Positions 40,866 to 57,126 of a DNA stretch of 64,000 nucleotides are shown here, in pieces; position 1 is the stretch's first letter, and each line of letters starts with the position of its first letter. Under the pieces are notes generated by a model, which worked only from the letters and a program-made list of their open reading frames with translations, was not told the origin of the DNA and ran no database searches. The DNA is from Hemicordylus capensis (Eukaryota > Chordata > Lepidosauria > Squamata > Cordylidae): positions 16,759,320 to 16,823,319 of the forward strand of contig NC_069670.1 of assembly GCF_027244095.1 (NCBI RefSeq), in the 5' to 3' direction. A program made the position numbers and the translations under genes.

Positions 40866-41450
40866 CCTTAATTAATTAACATATTTGTATACTGCCCAAA
40901 ACACAAGTCTCTGGGCAATTTACAACAAAACAAAAAGGTTAAAATGTTACAACAAGTAAAACTTAACATTCAAACTATTAAAAATCATCAAACTATTAAA
41001 ACTAATTAAAAGCTTGGGTGAACAAACATCTTGACTGCCTTTTTAAAAGTTGTAAGAGATGGGGAGGCTCTTATTACAGCAGGGAGCGTGTTCCAAAGCC
41101 TCGGGGAAGCAACAGAGAAGGCACGTCCCGATGAGCCACCAGAGTGGCAACTGCATTCATTCATTCGATTTCTATACCGCCCTTCCAAAAATGGCTCAGT
41201 ACAGTTTACATGGAGAAATAACAAACAAATAAGGTGGAACCCTGTCCCCAAAGGGCTCACAATCCTTAAAAAGCTGCAGACGAACCTCTCCTGATGATCT
41301 CAATGGGCGGTGGGGTTCATAGCAAAGAAAGCGTTCTCTTAAATACCCAGAGCCCAAGCCATTTAGGGCTTTATAGGTTATAACCTAAGACCTTATATTT
41401 TGCCCGGAAACCTATTGGCAACCAGTGTAGATCTTTCAAGATAGGAATGA
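40866..41450 (-). mobile_element. L2/CR1-clade LINE 3' region
   Basis: The minus strand encodes LKDLHWLPIGFRAKYKVL (reverse-transcriptase C-terminal motif) and RAFSVASPRLWNTLPAVIRA, then a 3'UTR ending TGGGCAGTATACAAATATG and an AATT repeat. A second LINE tail of the GCCCTGAGCC family is inserted at about 41157-41275. The two coding pieces are degraded. Confidence 0.7.
41157..41275 (-). mobile_element. LINE 3' tail nested in LINE
   Basis: Antisense TTTCTATACCGCCCTTCCAA and CCCCAAAGGGCTCACAATCC, splitting the L2/CR1-like coding remnant. Confidence 0.65.
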
Positions 41451-41489
41451 AATGGTCTTTCCGAGGTGACCCAGAGTCCACAAAGCTGC

Positions 41490-41875
41490 TTCCTAGCCAG
41501 CTTGCTGTGCAGGCGGTTTGCATGGCTCTGAGCGGGAGGCCCCGGCACCGACTCGACCAGCAGCAGCCGGAGCTGAGAGAGGCGGGCCAGCTGCCGAGCT
41601 CTCCCGCGGGGCGGCGTGCGGGCAGGAGCCCGGCTGCTGGGCCGCCACGTGGGTGATGCTGCCGCGGGGGTCCCGCGGCGCCAGCAGCATCTTCCGTCGC
41701 CACGGCAACCAAAGCGGAGGACTTCCCCCGCAGCGAGCGGAAGTTCCGCCTCCTGCCGCCTTCGCTCACGGTGATTGGCCGCCGTGTGCCCGGGGACGCC
41801 GCATGGCCCATAAGACCTCCGCCCACCGGATAATTGCCTTTTAGAGACTTCCGCGCGCGGGGGGGGAGGAGCATC
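41490..41875. promoter_or_regulatory. Orphan CpG island
   Basis: Abrupt GC/CpG-rich block with an inverted CCAAT box (GATTGGCC near 41772), ETS-like GCGGAAGTTCCG and GACTTCCGCG. It begins where a LINE remnant ends. Open frames on both strands across it are not recognised. An AATAAA 0.6 kb downstream (42468-42473) hints at a short plus-strand transcript. Confidence 0.5.
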
Positions 41876-42467
41876 CACCCAAACTGGAGGCGCTTGCTGC
41901 GGCAGCCTATGCCGGGCCTGCTGAATTTTGGGCTGACAAACGAGGGGTCAGATATGTGGCTGGAGTTCTGTTCAGCCTTTATCTGTCAATCAAATTCTCT
42001 TTCCTCAGTTTTTCTCCTGCCGTATAAAATACCTATCAACGTGACACCCACCCCCCCACTTTAATTAAACACCAACCAAAACAGAATTATCTGCACACCC
42101 TCGCTAGGATGCCGCTCCTGACGCAGTCCCCTTGCTGTGCCAGTGTATTCCGCCGCAGTCAAGTAAGTAAACAAATAAGTATTATTTACCTGCACTAGTG
42201 TTGAGCTGACATGGCTACTCTCTGTTTTCCTTGGCATTTTGTCGAGGACAAGGGGTGCTCCATAGCTGGGGTTCTCTTCTGCTGGTGGAGAGTAAACATG
42301 ACTGATGATTTTATATGGTTTTTAGACTTATAGATGATGTTAACCAAATGAGTTTCCTGATGTCTGCATATACTATTATGTCATTGTTGGATCTGTCTGC
42401 ACCTTGAGAAGACGTGAACTGTATAATACTGGAGTGGCAACCTGGTTCTGTGATGTTGCATTCTATC

Positions 42468-42473
42468 AATAAA
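42468..42473 (+). terminator. Isolated poly(A) signal
   Basis: AATAAA followed by GATCAAGTTGGTAAC, 0.6 kb downstream of the orphan CpG island; function uncertain. Confidence 0.3.
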
Positions 42474-42582
42474 GATCAAGTTGGTAACAGTTCTTAAAGC
42501 CTTTATTAGAGCATTATTGTAAATCACTTCTAATCAACCAGAGCCACCCTCTGCTGTGTGGAGCTGCCATCTCTCTCTGTTA

Positions 42583-42603
42583 CACACATACACACACACA
42601 CAC
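42583..42603. repeat. (CA)n-type microsatellite
   Basis: ACACATACACACACACACAC tract. Confidence 0.8.
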
Positions 42604-43734
42604 TTGCAATGAGGATAACTATGGATTATATTTTTATTTGCAGCACAATGTTTTAACTGGAAGGAATTCAAAATAAACCACATTTTTCCCCATGGAAGAC
42701 CATCTGGGATTGAAAGGTCATATGTTTATCTGTTTGCTGGTGCCGGGGGGGTACTCCTGCTGCCAGTTCACTACAATGATTAAAGCCCTGGATTTTAAAT
42801 GAACCATTAAAGTTCTCCATTGTTGTTGGAAGACATTTGGCCCCGGTGACCAAGATGGAAACTGTAAGAGAAAGAAAAACATTGGCCTTTCAATATTGTG
42901 GGGAAAGCAGTGTATACCCTGCTTTTCCAACAACTTGTGGTGCAACTCACCCCCCCCCCAAAGAGCTGAATCAATTAAAAAAAAAAGACTCCAGTCCAAT
43001 TCCAATCACAGAACAAAAAGCAAAACCGGCATCACAGCCCCCAATACCATTTTGTAGTGGCGTCAAAAAAGGCTATGCCTTATCCAGCTTAAATGCCCTG
43101 TGGGAAAGCCAAAGGGCCATAAAGAAGGCTTGAGGGGTGGGTGCTTCAGTCCCTGAAAAAACTGGTGGTGAAGAAAAGTGTTCTGAGCATGTGCAGAGAG
43201 CATTTTGTAGAGGTTCTCAAACTTGGGTCCTCAGATGTTGGCCAGAGTCCAAGGCCTCCACAGCCCCTGCCCCCCCCCATCCTCTTTTGTTTGTCCCAGG
43301 TGGTGTGGTCGCCCAGCAGAGCATGATGATGCTTAATTTGCAGAGGAGGGGGGCCTCCAAAGGCTCTTAGGTCCAGGCTCCACAATTACCTAGGTCCACC
43401 ACTGTCCCCAGCCACCATGACCTAAGGCCTCAGGATACCTCAGGCCATGGTGGCAGCTGTATGTATGAATGAATGAATTTTATTATTACAGTCAGTGACC
43501 AGCCGTCAAAAAATAAAATTAGTTTAAAACAAAACAAAACAGGACAATGGTAGCTGTAGTCCAACAACATGTGGGGCCCCAAGTTGGAGAGCTCCTGCGG
43601 TGAAGGAATCACACACAACCTACTGCCCCCCAACAGACACTTCCAAGGCTGGGGAGGCGGAACGTGGGGAACACAGGGCTTTATCGGCCAGGGCCAAAAA
43701 CTGCAGCTGCCAGGTTTGAAAACTGTACTGGGTA

Positions 43735-44180
43735 GGAAAAACTCCGTGGAACGGTTGTCGGCCCTGCGGTTTCCGGCGGAGGGACATCAGAGAGGACTCC
43801 GCCGCCTGGCCTGACCCAACTTCCGGAGGGTGGAATCTGCATGCGGCGGAGTGGGCGTGGCCCGGGCCGGAAGCTGCGGCAACGAGGGGAACCATGGCTC
43901 TGAACGCGGCAGGTAAGCGAGGTAGGAGGGGTCGCCATGGCAACCGGGGCGCTCGGGCTGGGCGAGGGCCGCGCCGCGGCCTCCCGCTTCACCCCCTCCC
44001 GTCCCGCCGCAGGCAACGACGACACGGAATGGGAGCCGCCGTCGGAAGCGGAGCTGAAAGTGATCCAGGCCCGGCGGGAGCGGCAGGACAAGATCAGCAA
44101 GCTGATGAGCGACTATCTGCTGAAGGGCTACCGCATGCTGGGTGACTGCTGCGAGGAGTGCGGGGTGAGCGCGCCGCCGG
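43735..44180 (+). promoter_or_regulatory. ZNRD2 CpG-island promoter
   Basis: GC/CpG-rich block over exons 1-2, with ETS-like ACTTCCGG (near 43819) and CCGGAAG (near 43866) a few tens of bases upstream of the start codon; no TATA box. Confidence 0.6.
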
Positions 44181-47100
44181 GGGGGTGCCCCGAGGCGCGT
44201 GCAGAGTGCCTCCGTTTTCCTCTCTGGGGGCGGGGCGTCCCTAAGCACGTGCAGAGCGCTGAGAGCCCCTTTGAGAGGGATTCCCAGCCCATATGGGGTT
44301 GGCTGCAGCTCCTGTAATCCCCAGCCCAAGGCCCCTGCAGCTGGGGATTCTGGGAGTTATAGTAAACAACATCTGGGAATCCCTGTCAGAGGGAACCCTA
44401 GTGCAGAGTGTCTGGGGGATGAGACCTCTGAGCATAGGCAGAGAGCCTCGCTTTTGTTTCTTCTGAGTGTGTGTAGTGCATCAGGGGGACAGGGCCTCCG
44501 AGCACATGCAGAGTGTCTTGTCTTCATTCCTCCCTTCCCTACCATGAGTAAGGCCTGGGGAGGTTTGAACGAAATCCAGACATCTCTTTTCCATCGCAAT
44601 CCAGAAAGACTGTGGAGGTCCTGAGTTAATATCTGAGGTCAGCCAAGGGCAAGGTGTGAGTGGACAAATTGAAATTAAATCTAGGCAAGACAGAGGGACT
44701 TGGGGTTAGCAGACCCGCTGATCCTGCTTGGTGGAGGTACATCGAGGGCCTTCTCTGTGGTGGTCCTTAAGATGTGGAGCTCTCTCCTTTGGGAGCACAA
44801 TGTCTGGCCATTCTGCCAAGTGTCCGTTGTCTGGCTCCTAAATTTTGGGGCTGGCTCCTAGATCCAAAGAACTTGCAATTTGGGTAATAAAACACCTGCA
44901 TGCCACTTGATATTTTTATTTTTCAGCAATAGGTTGGTGCTTCTCCTTTTTTCCAAGAGTGCTGAAGGTAACAGAAAATAGAATTATTTTGAAGAAAGAG
45001 TGCTGGCCAGGTCTAAGCAAGCACAGATTGTTGAAATCTGGGGGTTAGGCACCCTGAGATTCGAATGAGGAATGTGAGCCCAGTCCCACTTAGAAATAAA
45101 AAACATATTGCAGAAATAAAACACTTAGAAATAATATATCGATAAATAGATCTATCAGGGTTGCACAAGTTCAGCCCCCCAGCTGTTGGACTACAACTCC
45201 CTTTATCCCTATTGGCCACTGTGGTTGTGGATGACAGGAGTTGTATTTTTCTCCCTCTCTGACAACACCCCATGAAACTGAAGGATGGGAAATTTAGGAC
45301 CGACAAGAGGAAGTTCTTTTTCACACAGTGCAGAATTAATCTATGGAATTCTTTGCCATGGGATGTGGTGGTGGCCACCTGCTTGGATGGCTTTAAAGGG
45401 GGCTTGGACAGATTCATGGTGGACAGGTCTATCGATGGCTACTAGTCTGGTGGCTGCGGGCCACCTCCAGCCTCAGAGGCACCATGCCTCTCAATCCCAG
45501 TTGCAGGGGAGCAACAGCAGGAGAGAGGGCATGCACATATCTCTGAGGGCCAAAGATGTGCAGCCCACACACTTATTCTGCTGTTGTCATGCCAAAGTGC
45601 AGGAACCACTTATTTTTTCCTTAGCACCCGATACCTGTGGTGGTCTCTTTGGCTTTGGTATTTTACTTATCACGGGGTAGAATTTAGGTGGATGGGCCTT
45701 GTGTGTGTTTAATTTCCTTCACCACTACTATTTCTTTTTTCTCTTCATCTTAAAGCACCATGTTCTTTTTCCCCAAGGGATGATGTTCTTCTCTTCCTCT
45801 CTCCTTCGTCTTTTCAGACCATTCTGCTGCAAGACAAGCAGAAGAAGCTCTACTGTGTTGCCTGCCAGGAACTGAATTCTGACGTTGACAAAGACAATCC
45901 GGGTACGTTGGGTGTGGATGGCGCAGGAAGCTTGATGCTTAACACCTATCTCTGTGGCCAGTGCAGGAATGGATTGGGAGGGCCTGGCGTCTAGAGGGCA
46001 GGAAATGGCGCAAAATGGAGCCTAGAGCTCCCACCGGTGAGGTGGAGAGGGAGCTTTGGTTTGCTAGCTAACTGGATCAGCTGCAGCACAGGGAATGATG
46101 TGCCAGTCTGACTCAGCTGCTGGGAGCTTGCATGCAAGGAGCCTCTTCTGCTATGCAGCTAAAAGCATCACATACTGATGCTTTTGCACCTATATGTACA
46201 GCTGCATTGTTCATACTTGTGGTTGGCTTCTTTATAAATCTTAAACTTCAAAAATTCATCAAAAATCAGCCCAAAAATTCATCAAAAATCAATCCCTCTG
46301 AAATTTGGGTGGTCACTACCACCCCCACCCACTAGTATTTATTTATTTTATTCATTCATTCATTCATTTGATTTTTATACCGCCCTTCCAAAATGGCTCA
46401 GGGGGGTTTACAATTAAACTGCTTCTGGGTGTGCCTGTTATTGGGAGGTTTGTGCTCAACCGGACATTTTAGCAGTTAACATGTCAAAGCCCTGCTGGAT
46501 CTCCTAGTACAGGGATTCCCAACAGGTACCCCTAGGGATACTTGAAGGGCTCTCAGCCCTCCTGCCTCCCCATGTTGTAGCCACGCTATTTGTTCCCCAT
46601 CTGAGACCCAAAGCGGAAGGGAAAGGGTGAAAAACCAGTGTTCCCTCTAAGGCATGCACCTGCGCATGTGCTCACACGTTTTTTTAATGTCCACTCAGTT
46701 AATTTTAGATCCCGCTCAGGTTTAATCAGGAACGCCCCATTCTGAACACAGGTGCGCACACGCTGCTTCGATACTGCCAGTTGAACAAAACTCATTCCGC
46801 ACACAAATGGGGAAAAATGAGAGAACACACTGGTGTTCTCCTTTGCTCCTGACTGGCTGGCTGTGTGCTGAAGCTTAGCGCACCCCTCCCCTCAGCCTGA
46901 CTGACAGACTTCAGAATATTAGCACTGAGGATTCCTGTTGAGATGAATGGAAACAGTAAACTTGGCCCGGTCATTTCAATAAGACCGCTTGTGAGTGACT
47001 TGGTGTGAGTGTGAGCCAGTGATTGGAGTAGCCCGACTCCCTGATTACAACACCAACATTTGTGTTTTTATGTGCGCCTGCACACACCCACACATTTTGA

Positions 47101-47726
47101 GTGTTACAGTTTGGGAGACGGGCTACTCCAGTTACTGGCTCACAGCCACACACTAAGTCTAATTTGTGTGTGCAAGTATATATACACACTAAATCTTTCT
47201 CTGGGGGACCTTAAAAGGAATTTTAAAAGTTTGGGGAGCTCTGTTCTGCTTGAACTTTCATACAGAGGGGGGGTTGGGGGCAAGTTAAATAAAAAAAAAA
47301 AAAAAACAGCCTCCACTGTGTGATGGGGGTGGTTGGTGGGGTGTGCAGGCACTCAAGGGGAGACCAAGGCGGGGTAGCTGGAGGCAGCGGCGGCAAGAGC
47401 TCCTTCCCAGAGTCCACCTGCCTCCCAAATGACAGATCAGGCTGTTTTCGGCCCATTTCGGGCCTCTGCACACACAGGAAAAAAGATTTAACTTGTGTGA
47501 TGTGGTGGGCGTGGGGCAGTGACAGGGCGAGTGTGGGGCAGTGGTGGGGTTCTGGGGAGACCCCCCTGAACATTTGGAGCCCCGCCCCGGGAGACAGAAG
47601 ACAACAGACCAATCCCCAAGGTCTGTGGCCAAGAACGCCTCTGCTGGGTGGGCAGGAATGGGAGCGGAAGTTGGGCATGCTTGTGGCCCCCTCGGAGGAG
47701 CGATGCCCAGAGCTCATGCCTGCCTG

Positions 47727-47757
<31 letters not shown>

Positions 47758-48152
47758 CGCTAGCTCTCAATGCGCAGGCTGCCCTTTCCCAGGTGCGCGA
47801 GCGCCAGCTGGCCTCCAATGCAGAAGAGGCCCCTTTGCCCGACTACAGCTCCTCTCTGCCGACTCCCCGCCACGTGCCACGCCCAGAACACTGCGAAGGG
47901 GCCGCCTCGGGACTGAGGGCTTCTGCCCCCGCTGCGGCGCTGGCTGTGCCCACCGCGGCGGCAGCGCCGGCGCCTGCATGCCCGCTGCCCGTCAGCGCCC
48001 TGGCTGCGGCAGAGGAAGCCTTGCTGCAGAAGCTCGGCTGGGCTAGCCGGGAGCTCCAGCAGAGCACTTGCATCGAGACCAGCATCCAGCTCTGCACCCT
48101 CATCCGCTCCTGCACAGAGTCCCTCAAAGGCATCAAGGAAGTGCTGCAGTGA
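43894..48152 (+). CDS. ZNRD2: ZNRD2 (SSSCA1), zinc-ribbon domain protein 2
   Basis: Four exons, 43894-43912, 44013-44164, 45818-45902 and 47764-48152, join in frame to 214 aa (human 199). Family knowledge: this small protein is a Sjogren/scleroderma autoantigen, also called p27; it has been linked to mitosis, but its biochemical role is poorly defined. MALNAAG opens the protein. A basic helix, IQARRERQDKISKLMSDYLL, precedes GYRML and a zinc ribbon with Cys53/Cys56 and Cys70/Cys73 (CEECGTILLQDKQKKLYCVAC). Next come the conserved ELNSDVDKDNPALNAQAALS and PRPEHCEGAA. An Ala/Pro-rich linker, longer than in human, is followed by a C-terminal helical region, QKLGWASRELQQ, ETSIQLCTLIRSC. The polypyrimidine tract of exon 4 is a (TC)n microsatellite. 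FAM89B follows on the same strand, as in human. Confidence 0.95.
44270..44405. mobile_element. hAT-type MITE, second subfamily
   Basis: Palindrome related to 21755-21890: GAGAGGGATTCCCAGCCC left, AATCCCTGTCAGAGGGAACC right, arms CAGCTCCTGTAATCCCCAG and CTGGGGATTCTGGGAGTTAT. ZNRD2 intron 2. Confidence 0.6.
45165..45245. mobile_element. hAT-like MITE, right end truncated
   Basis: CAGGGTTGCACAAGTTCAGC end, GACTACAACTCCCTTTATCC arm and GGATGACAGGAGTTGTA arm, then CR1 sequence begins. ZNRD2 intron 2. Confidence 0.55.
45268..45545 (+). mobile_element. CR1-type LINE ORF2 end and 3'UTR
   Basis: Sense frame RTDKRKFFFTQCRINLWNSL continues [20 protein letters not shown], the CR1 ORF2 C-terminal pattern (avian CR1 has RHWNRLPREVVDAPSLEVF). 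Then the 3'UTR CTGCGGGCCACCTCCAGCC ... GGAGCAACAGCAGGAGAGAG. ZNRD2 intron 2. Confidence 0.75.
46335..46415 (-). mobile_element. LINE 3' tail fragment
   Basis: Antisense ATTTATTTATTTTATTC(ATTC)n, then TATACCGCCCTTCCAAAATG. ZNRD2 intron 3. Confidence 0.7.
47728..47757 (+). repeat. (TC)n microsatellite forming ZNRD2 exon 4 polypyrimidine tract
   Basis: About fifteen TC dinucleotides end 6 nt before the acceptor AG (47762-47763). Confidence 0.9.
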
Positions 48153-48209
48153 GACCTTCCGGGCGCAGAAGCCTGCTGAACCATTCAGGGGAGATGGATT
48201 GCCCTCCCG

Positions 48210-48215
48210 ATTAAA
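48210..48215 (+). terminator. Poly(A) signal, ZNRD2
   Basis: ATTAAA variant 58 nt after the stop, followed by TGTGCTCTTTTGTCT. This gives a very short 3'UTR. Confidence 0.6.
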
Positions 48216-49547
48216 ACTTGTGCTCTTTTGTCTCACCCCGTTTGTCCTGAAGTCTGGGGAAGGTTGTTGGGGATGTGGCTGGGGTCTCACTGGGGCAATG
48301 GGATCAGGGGTGAATGAACTTGGGCCCGCTCCACCACCATCAGCCGTGTAGCCCGCAGAACTGCTGAGCTGCCGGCTGGGTGTGGTGCAGGAACTCGGTT
48401 ACTCTGCTTTTGCTGCCTGCCTGTGTCTGCAAAACGGGTTGTCAAAGGCCTAGCAGGCATGGAGGGCAGCCCACGTGTGGCTCAGCGGGCCGCAAGCTGT
48501 GCAGGTGCAATTTTTGCCCATGTTTCTTTTCGCCAGCCCCCTCCTCTCCCCAGTAAATTTCCTGCTCGGTCAGTGCACGATTCAAAGCTTAAACGGCTTC
48601 TTAACACTCAGTCCCTCTGGCCTCTTCTTCAGCTTTGGAGAATGCCAGCTTCAGTATGTCGTTATCACCCAGCATCTGTGGATGCAGAGATGAGTCACAA
48701 AGGGAGTTCGAAGGGGTAAAGGCCATCTATACTCAACACTTCTTGAATTTTGTTACATGTAAATCTTTCAATAGATCGTGAAGGATTGGAGCTAGAGGGT
48801 AACCCAAGGGCATGTTCTTTTACCCTTCCCTACCCCGTCCAGCCAAAAGCCATGACAGGGCGAGCCCAATCACTCTTTGCCAGAACCCAGAATAAGGTGT
48901 ATTTGTAATAAAACTGTCCTCAGAGCCAGTGGCTCAAGGCAGTGAGCCAAGCTGCAATGTGGAAATACTAAAACTTCAGGATCCATTGCTAGCCTGCTGT
49001 GGTGGGGAAGGAGAGATCCCGCCCTGACCATAGGTATGGTGATTCTCGCATCCTTTTCCCACAGGGGTGCTAAAAATCTGTATTGTACCTAAATGTACCA
49101 CTTCCCCCTTGCAAACCTCTTGTATTTGAAGGTGGAAGTTGTGTCTGTGGTGCTGAAATCATGCGTGTCATTTCATTTGTATGCAGGCAGGTCTTCAAGT
49201 GAGAAACAGGCATGTCTGAATTACCTGTTCAGTTAAAGCAGAATGTGAGAGAGGCTTTGCTCGCTCCTGGTTATATCTGACAGCGGCTGTGGGGTTCAGC
49301 TCAGGTATGAAACAACACACCCCAACTTCCATCTGGTTACCTTCCTTCCTGATGCATGTATTGCAATATCTTCTGTTTATTCTAACTCCGCCTTTGAAAA
49401 TGACAGCAGCCTGCACTGCCAATGGAGGATTTGAACCTTGAATGAGACAACCCAATTTAATTCCAGCATCTCACTGGTTAAGAGAGGGCACAGTGCACAT
49501 TAACTTCAATGCAGAAAGCCCAATGGTTGACTTACACCAGCAGTTTT

Positions 49548-49848
49548 GAGAGCTGGTCTGGTGGTAGCAAGCAGGACTTGTCCCCTTAGCTAAGCAGGGT
49601 CTGCCCTAGTTGCATATGAAAGGGAGACTTGATGTGTGAGCACTGGAAGAGATTCCCCTCGGGATGGAGCTGCTCTGGGAAGAGCATCTAGGTTCCAAGT
49701 TCCCTCCCTGGCAGCATCTCCCAGATGGGGCTGAGAGAGACTCCTGCCTGCAACCTTGGAGAAGCCACTGCCGGTCAGTGTAGACAATATTGAGCTAGGT
49801 AGACCAATGGCCTGATTCAATATATGGCAGCTTCCTATGTTTTTGAGT
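49548..49848 (+). mobile_element. Composite 5S/tRNA SINE, near complete
   Basis: Head GAGAGCTGGTCTGGTGGTAG, 5S-like TTAGCTAAGCAGGGTCTGCC and GGGAGACTTGATG, shortened tRNA module CTGGGAAGAGCATCTAGG ... TCCCTCCCTGGCAGC, body TGCAACCTTGGAGAAGCC, tail GGCAGCTTCCTATG. Confidence 0.8.
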
Positions 49849-49909
49849 TGGAGAGCAAGCCCCACTGGCTTCCCTAGGGAGAGAGACGATCCTGACACAG
49901 CCAGAGGCC

Positions 49910-50066
49910 ACCTCTTCCTGAGCCCTGTGTGCTCTGTCCAGCTCTGCATATTGACTTGGCAGCAGCTCTCCAAAGTTTCAGGCTCAAGGGTCTTTCTCAG
50001 CCCCACCTGGAGATGCTGCCAGGGACTGAACCTGGGACCTCCTGCACGCAGTTATGGCCCCGTCCC
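49910..50066 (-). mobile_element. tRNA-type SINE fragment
   Basis: Reverse body CAGCAGCTCTCCAAAGTTTC, CCCCACCTGGAGATGCTGCC and degraded tRNA head GAACCTGGGACCTCCTGC. Confidence 0.6.
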
Positions 50067-50479
50067 CATCCACTCACCACCTCACCTCTCCATGACAAAA
50101 TTTAGATTGAGAGCCCTTTGGGGCAGGCACCCCGTATTGAAAGAAATGCACATTCTTCCCTCTTCCTTTGTTGCTTCCCCTGTGGGATGTTAGATTGTAA
50201 CCTCCTTGGGGCAGAGGTTTATCTCCATCTTTATTCTGCACATGGATGGCAAGGGAAACCAGCCCGTCCACCAAAGAAGGAAAACAGAGGAGGCCCACAG
50301 TTCTCAAAGAAGCCTTTGTAGGGACTGCAGCCTCAGCCCGCCCATGCTCGGAGGCTCACTCTTTCATCTTCACCTGCGCCAAGACGAGTCCGAGTCCACA
50401 CGGAAGCTCGTGCCTGTCTCCAGCTCGCACCCTCCCTTTGCGGGCTGGCGGCTGGTTCGTGGTCAGGCACTCTGCCTAT

Positions 50480-56104
<5,625 letters not shown>

Positions 56105-56299
56105 ACGGGCCTGGGCCGCCCCGTGGCCTTGCCCCATGAAGGCGGGCGGGATGCAGGCATCTTTGCAACAGGCTTGGATCTTTGGACCGGGGTGCGGGGG
56201 AAGCGAGGCCCCCCTCCCCGCCCCACGTAGGCAGCTGGCTTGAATGGCATTAGAATTGCCCCACTGGGTACCCTGGCCACCTTAACAGCGAGAACTTAG

Positions 56300-56305
56300 A
56301 ATAAA
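56300..56305 (+). terminator. Poly(A) signal, FAM89B
   Basis: AATAAA 196 nt after the FAM89B stop. Confidence 0.65.
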
Positions 56306-57027
56306 AACTACTTGCGGAGAATTGATCCGGCAGGATTTCATGGATGTTCCTTCCCAGAGAGAGAGAGTGAGAGACAGAACCCGTCCTTGTTTGGGCCGTT
56401 GAGGAGTAGGGTGCTGTTCATTCTGTTCTCCGGAGCACGGGTCCCCAGATGCCGTTGGTCTACAAATTCCATCATCCACAGCCACAAGGCGTTTGGATCT
56501 ACACAACCCACAGCCCCGGTGGCTTGTGTTGACTACAAATCCCATCACCCACCGCCACAATGGCTGGAGGTCATGGCTGATGGCACTGGTAGTCCAAAAC
56601 CCAAGGGTGGGGACTCCTGCTCAAGGGGGTCCGTGATTGGCTTGTGTCTCTTTGGGAGTCTTGAAAGAAGAAGGTAGCAACCTCAGGAAAGGACTGATGC
56701 AGCCTTTGCCAAAACATCCTCTCCGTATGAAGACCCACCCACAGAGGTGATCTGTGGGCTGAACTCAAAGAATTGCGAGTGTCCAGGAAATAGGTGCTAG
56801 AACTGGCCGGCAAATGCTCATGCAGAAGCTCATGTGGTGCTATAATGGGGTCTCTTTGTGATTCTGCTTGTGCGAGAGGCTTTGCACGCTCGCACGAGAG
56901 GAAGAGCACCTTTGGGTTCCGTGTCACTTTTTCCTCATGCCGCGTCCTAGTGCAAAGCGTGCAAAGCAACCCTCGCCACCTTTGGATCCAACCCCATATG
57001 TGTGAAGCTCTCTTGGTACGCGAGGAA

Positions 57028-57126
57028 TAATTGGGGTCTGTCTGACCCCAATTACTTGAGCGATAATTGGGGTCTGTCTGACCCCAATTAGGTAAGGGAT
57101 AATTGGGGTCTGTCTGACCCCAATTA
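57028..57126. repeat. Three identical perfect hairpins, 36-bp period
   Basis: The 27-bp unit (11-bp arm TAATTGGGGTC, loop TGTCT, arm GACCCCAATTA) occurs at 57028-57054, 57064-57090 and 57100-57126 with no mismatch. The two 9-bp spacers (CTTGAGCGA, GGTAAGGGA) differ, as does the 9 nt before the first unit (CGCGAGGAA). The hairpins are conserved while the spacers vary. Function unknown. Confidence 0.95.

Larger units (their letters stand above)
36625..43735. other. RBM14-ZNRD2 spacer
   Basis: No intact gene is recognised. Contents: palindromic MITEs near 37625-37735 and 38455-38575, a composite SINE split by a Sauria-type SINE (39163-39644), a Harbinger-like transposase piece (about 40165-40660), a LINE 3' region (40866-41450), an orphan CpG island (41490-41870) and an isolated poly(A) signal (42468-42473). 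Confidence 0.6.
48240..50475. other. ZNRD2-FAM89B spacer
   Basis: No gene is supported. It has unique sequence to about 49540, then a plus-strand composite SINE (49548-49848) and a minus-strand tRNA-type SINE (49910-50066) in opposite orientation. Confidence 0.6.

Noticed and set aside
49580-49630. 5S rRNA gene
   Set aside because: Only the internal-promoter part resembles 5S; the rest of the 5S sequence is missing and SINE body follows.
57028-57126. CRISPR-like array (repeats with differing spacers)
   Set aside because: This is vertebrate nuclear DNA. The spacers are only 9 bp, there are only three units, and no cas genes occur.
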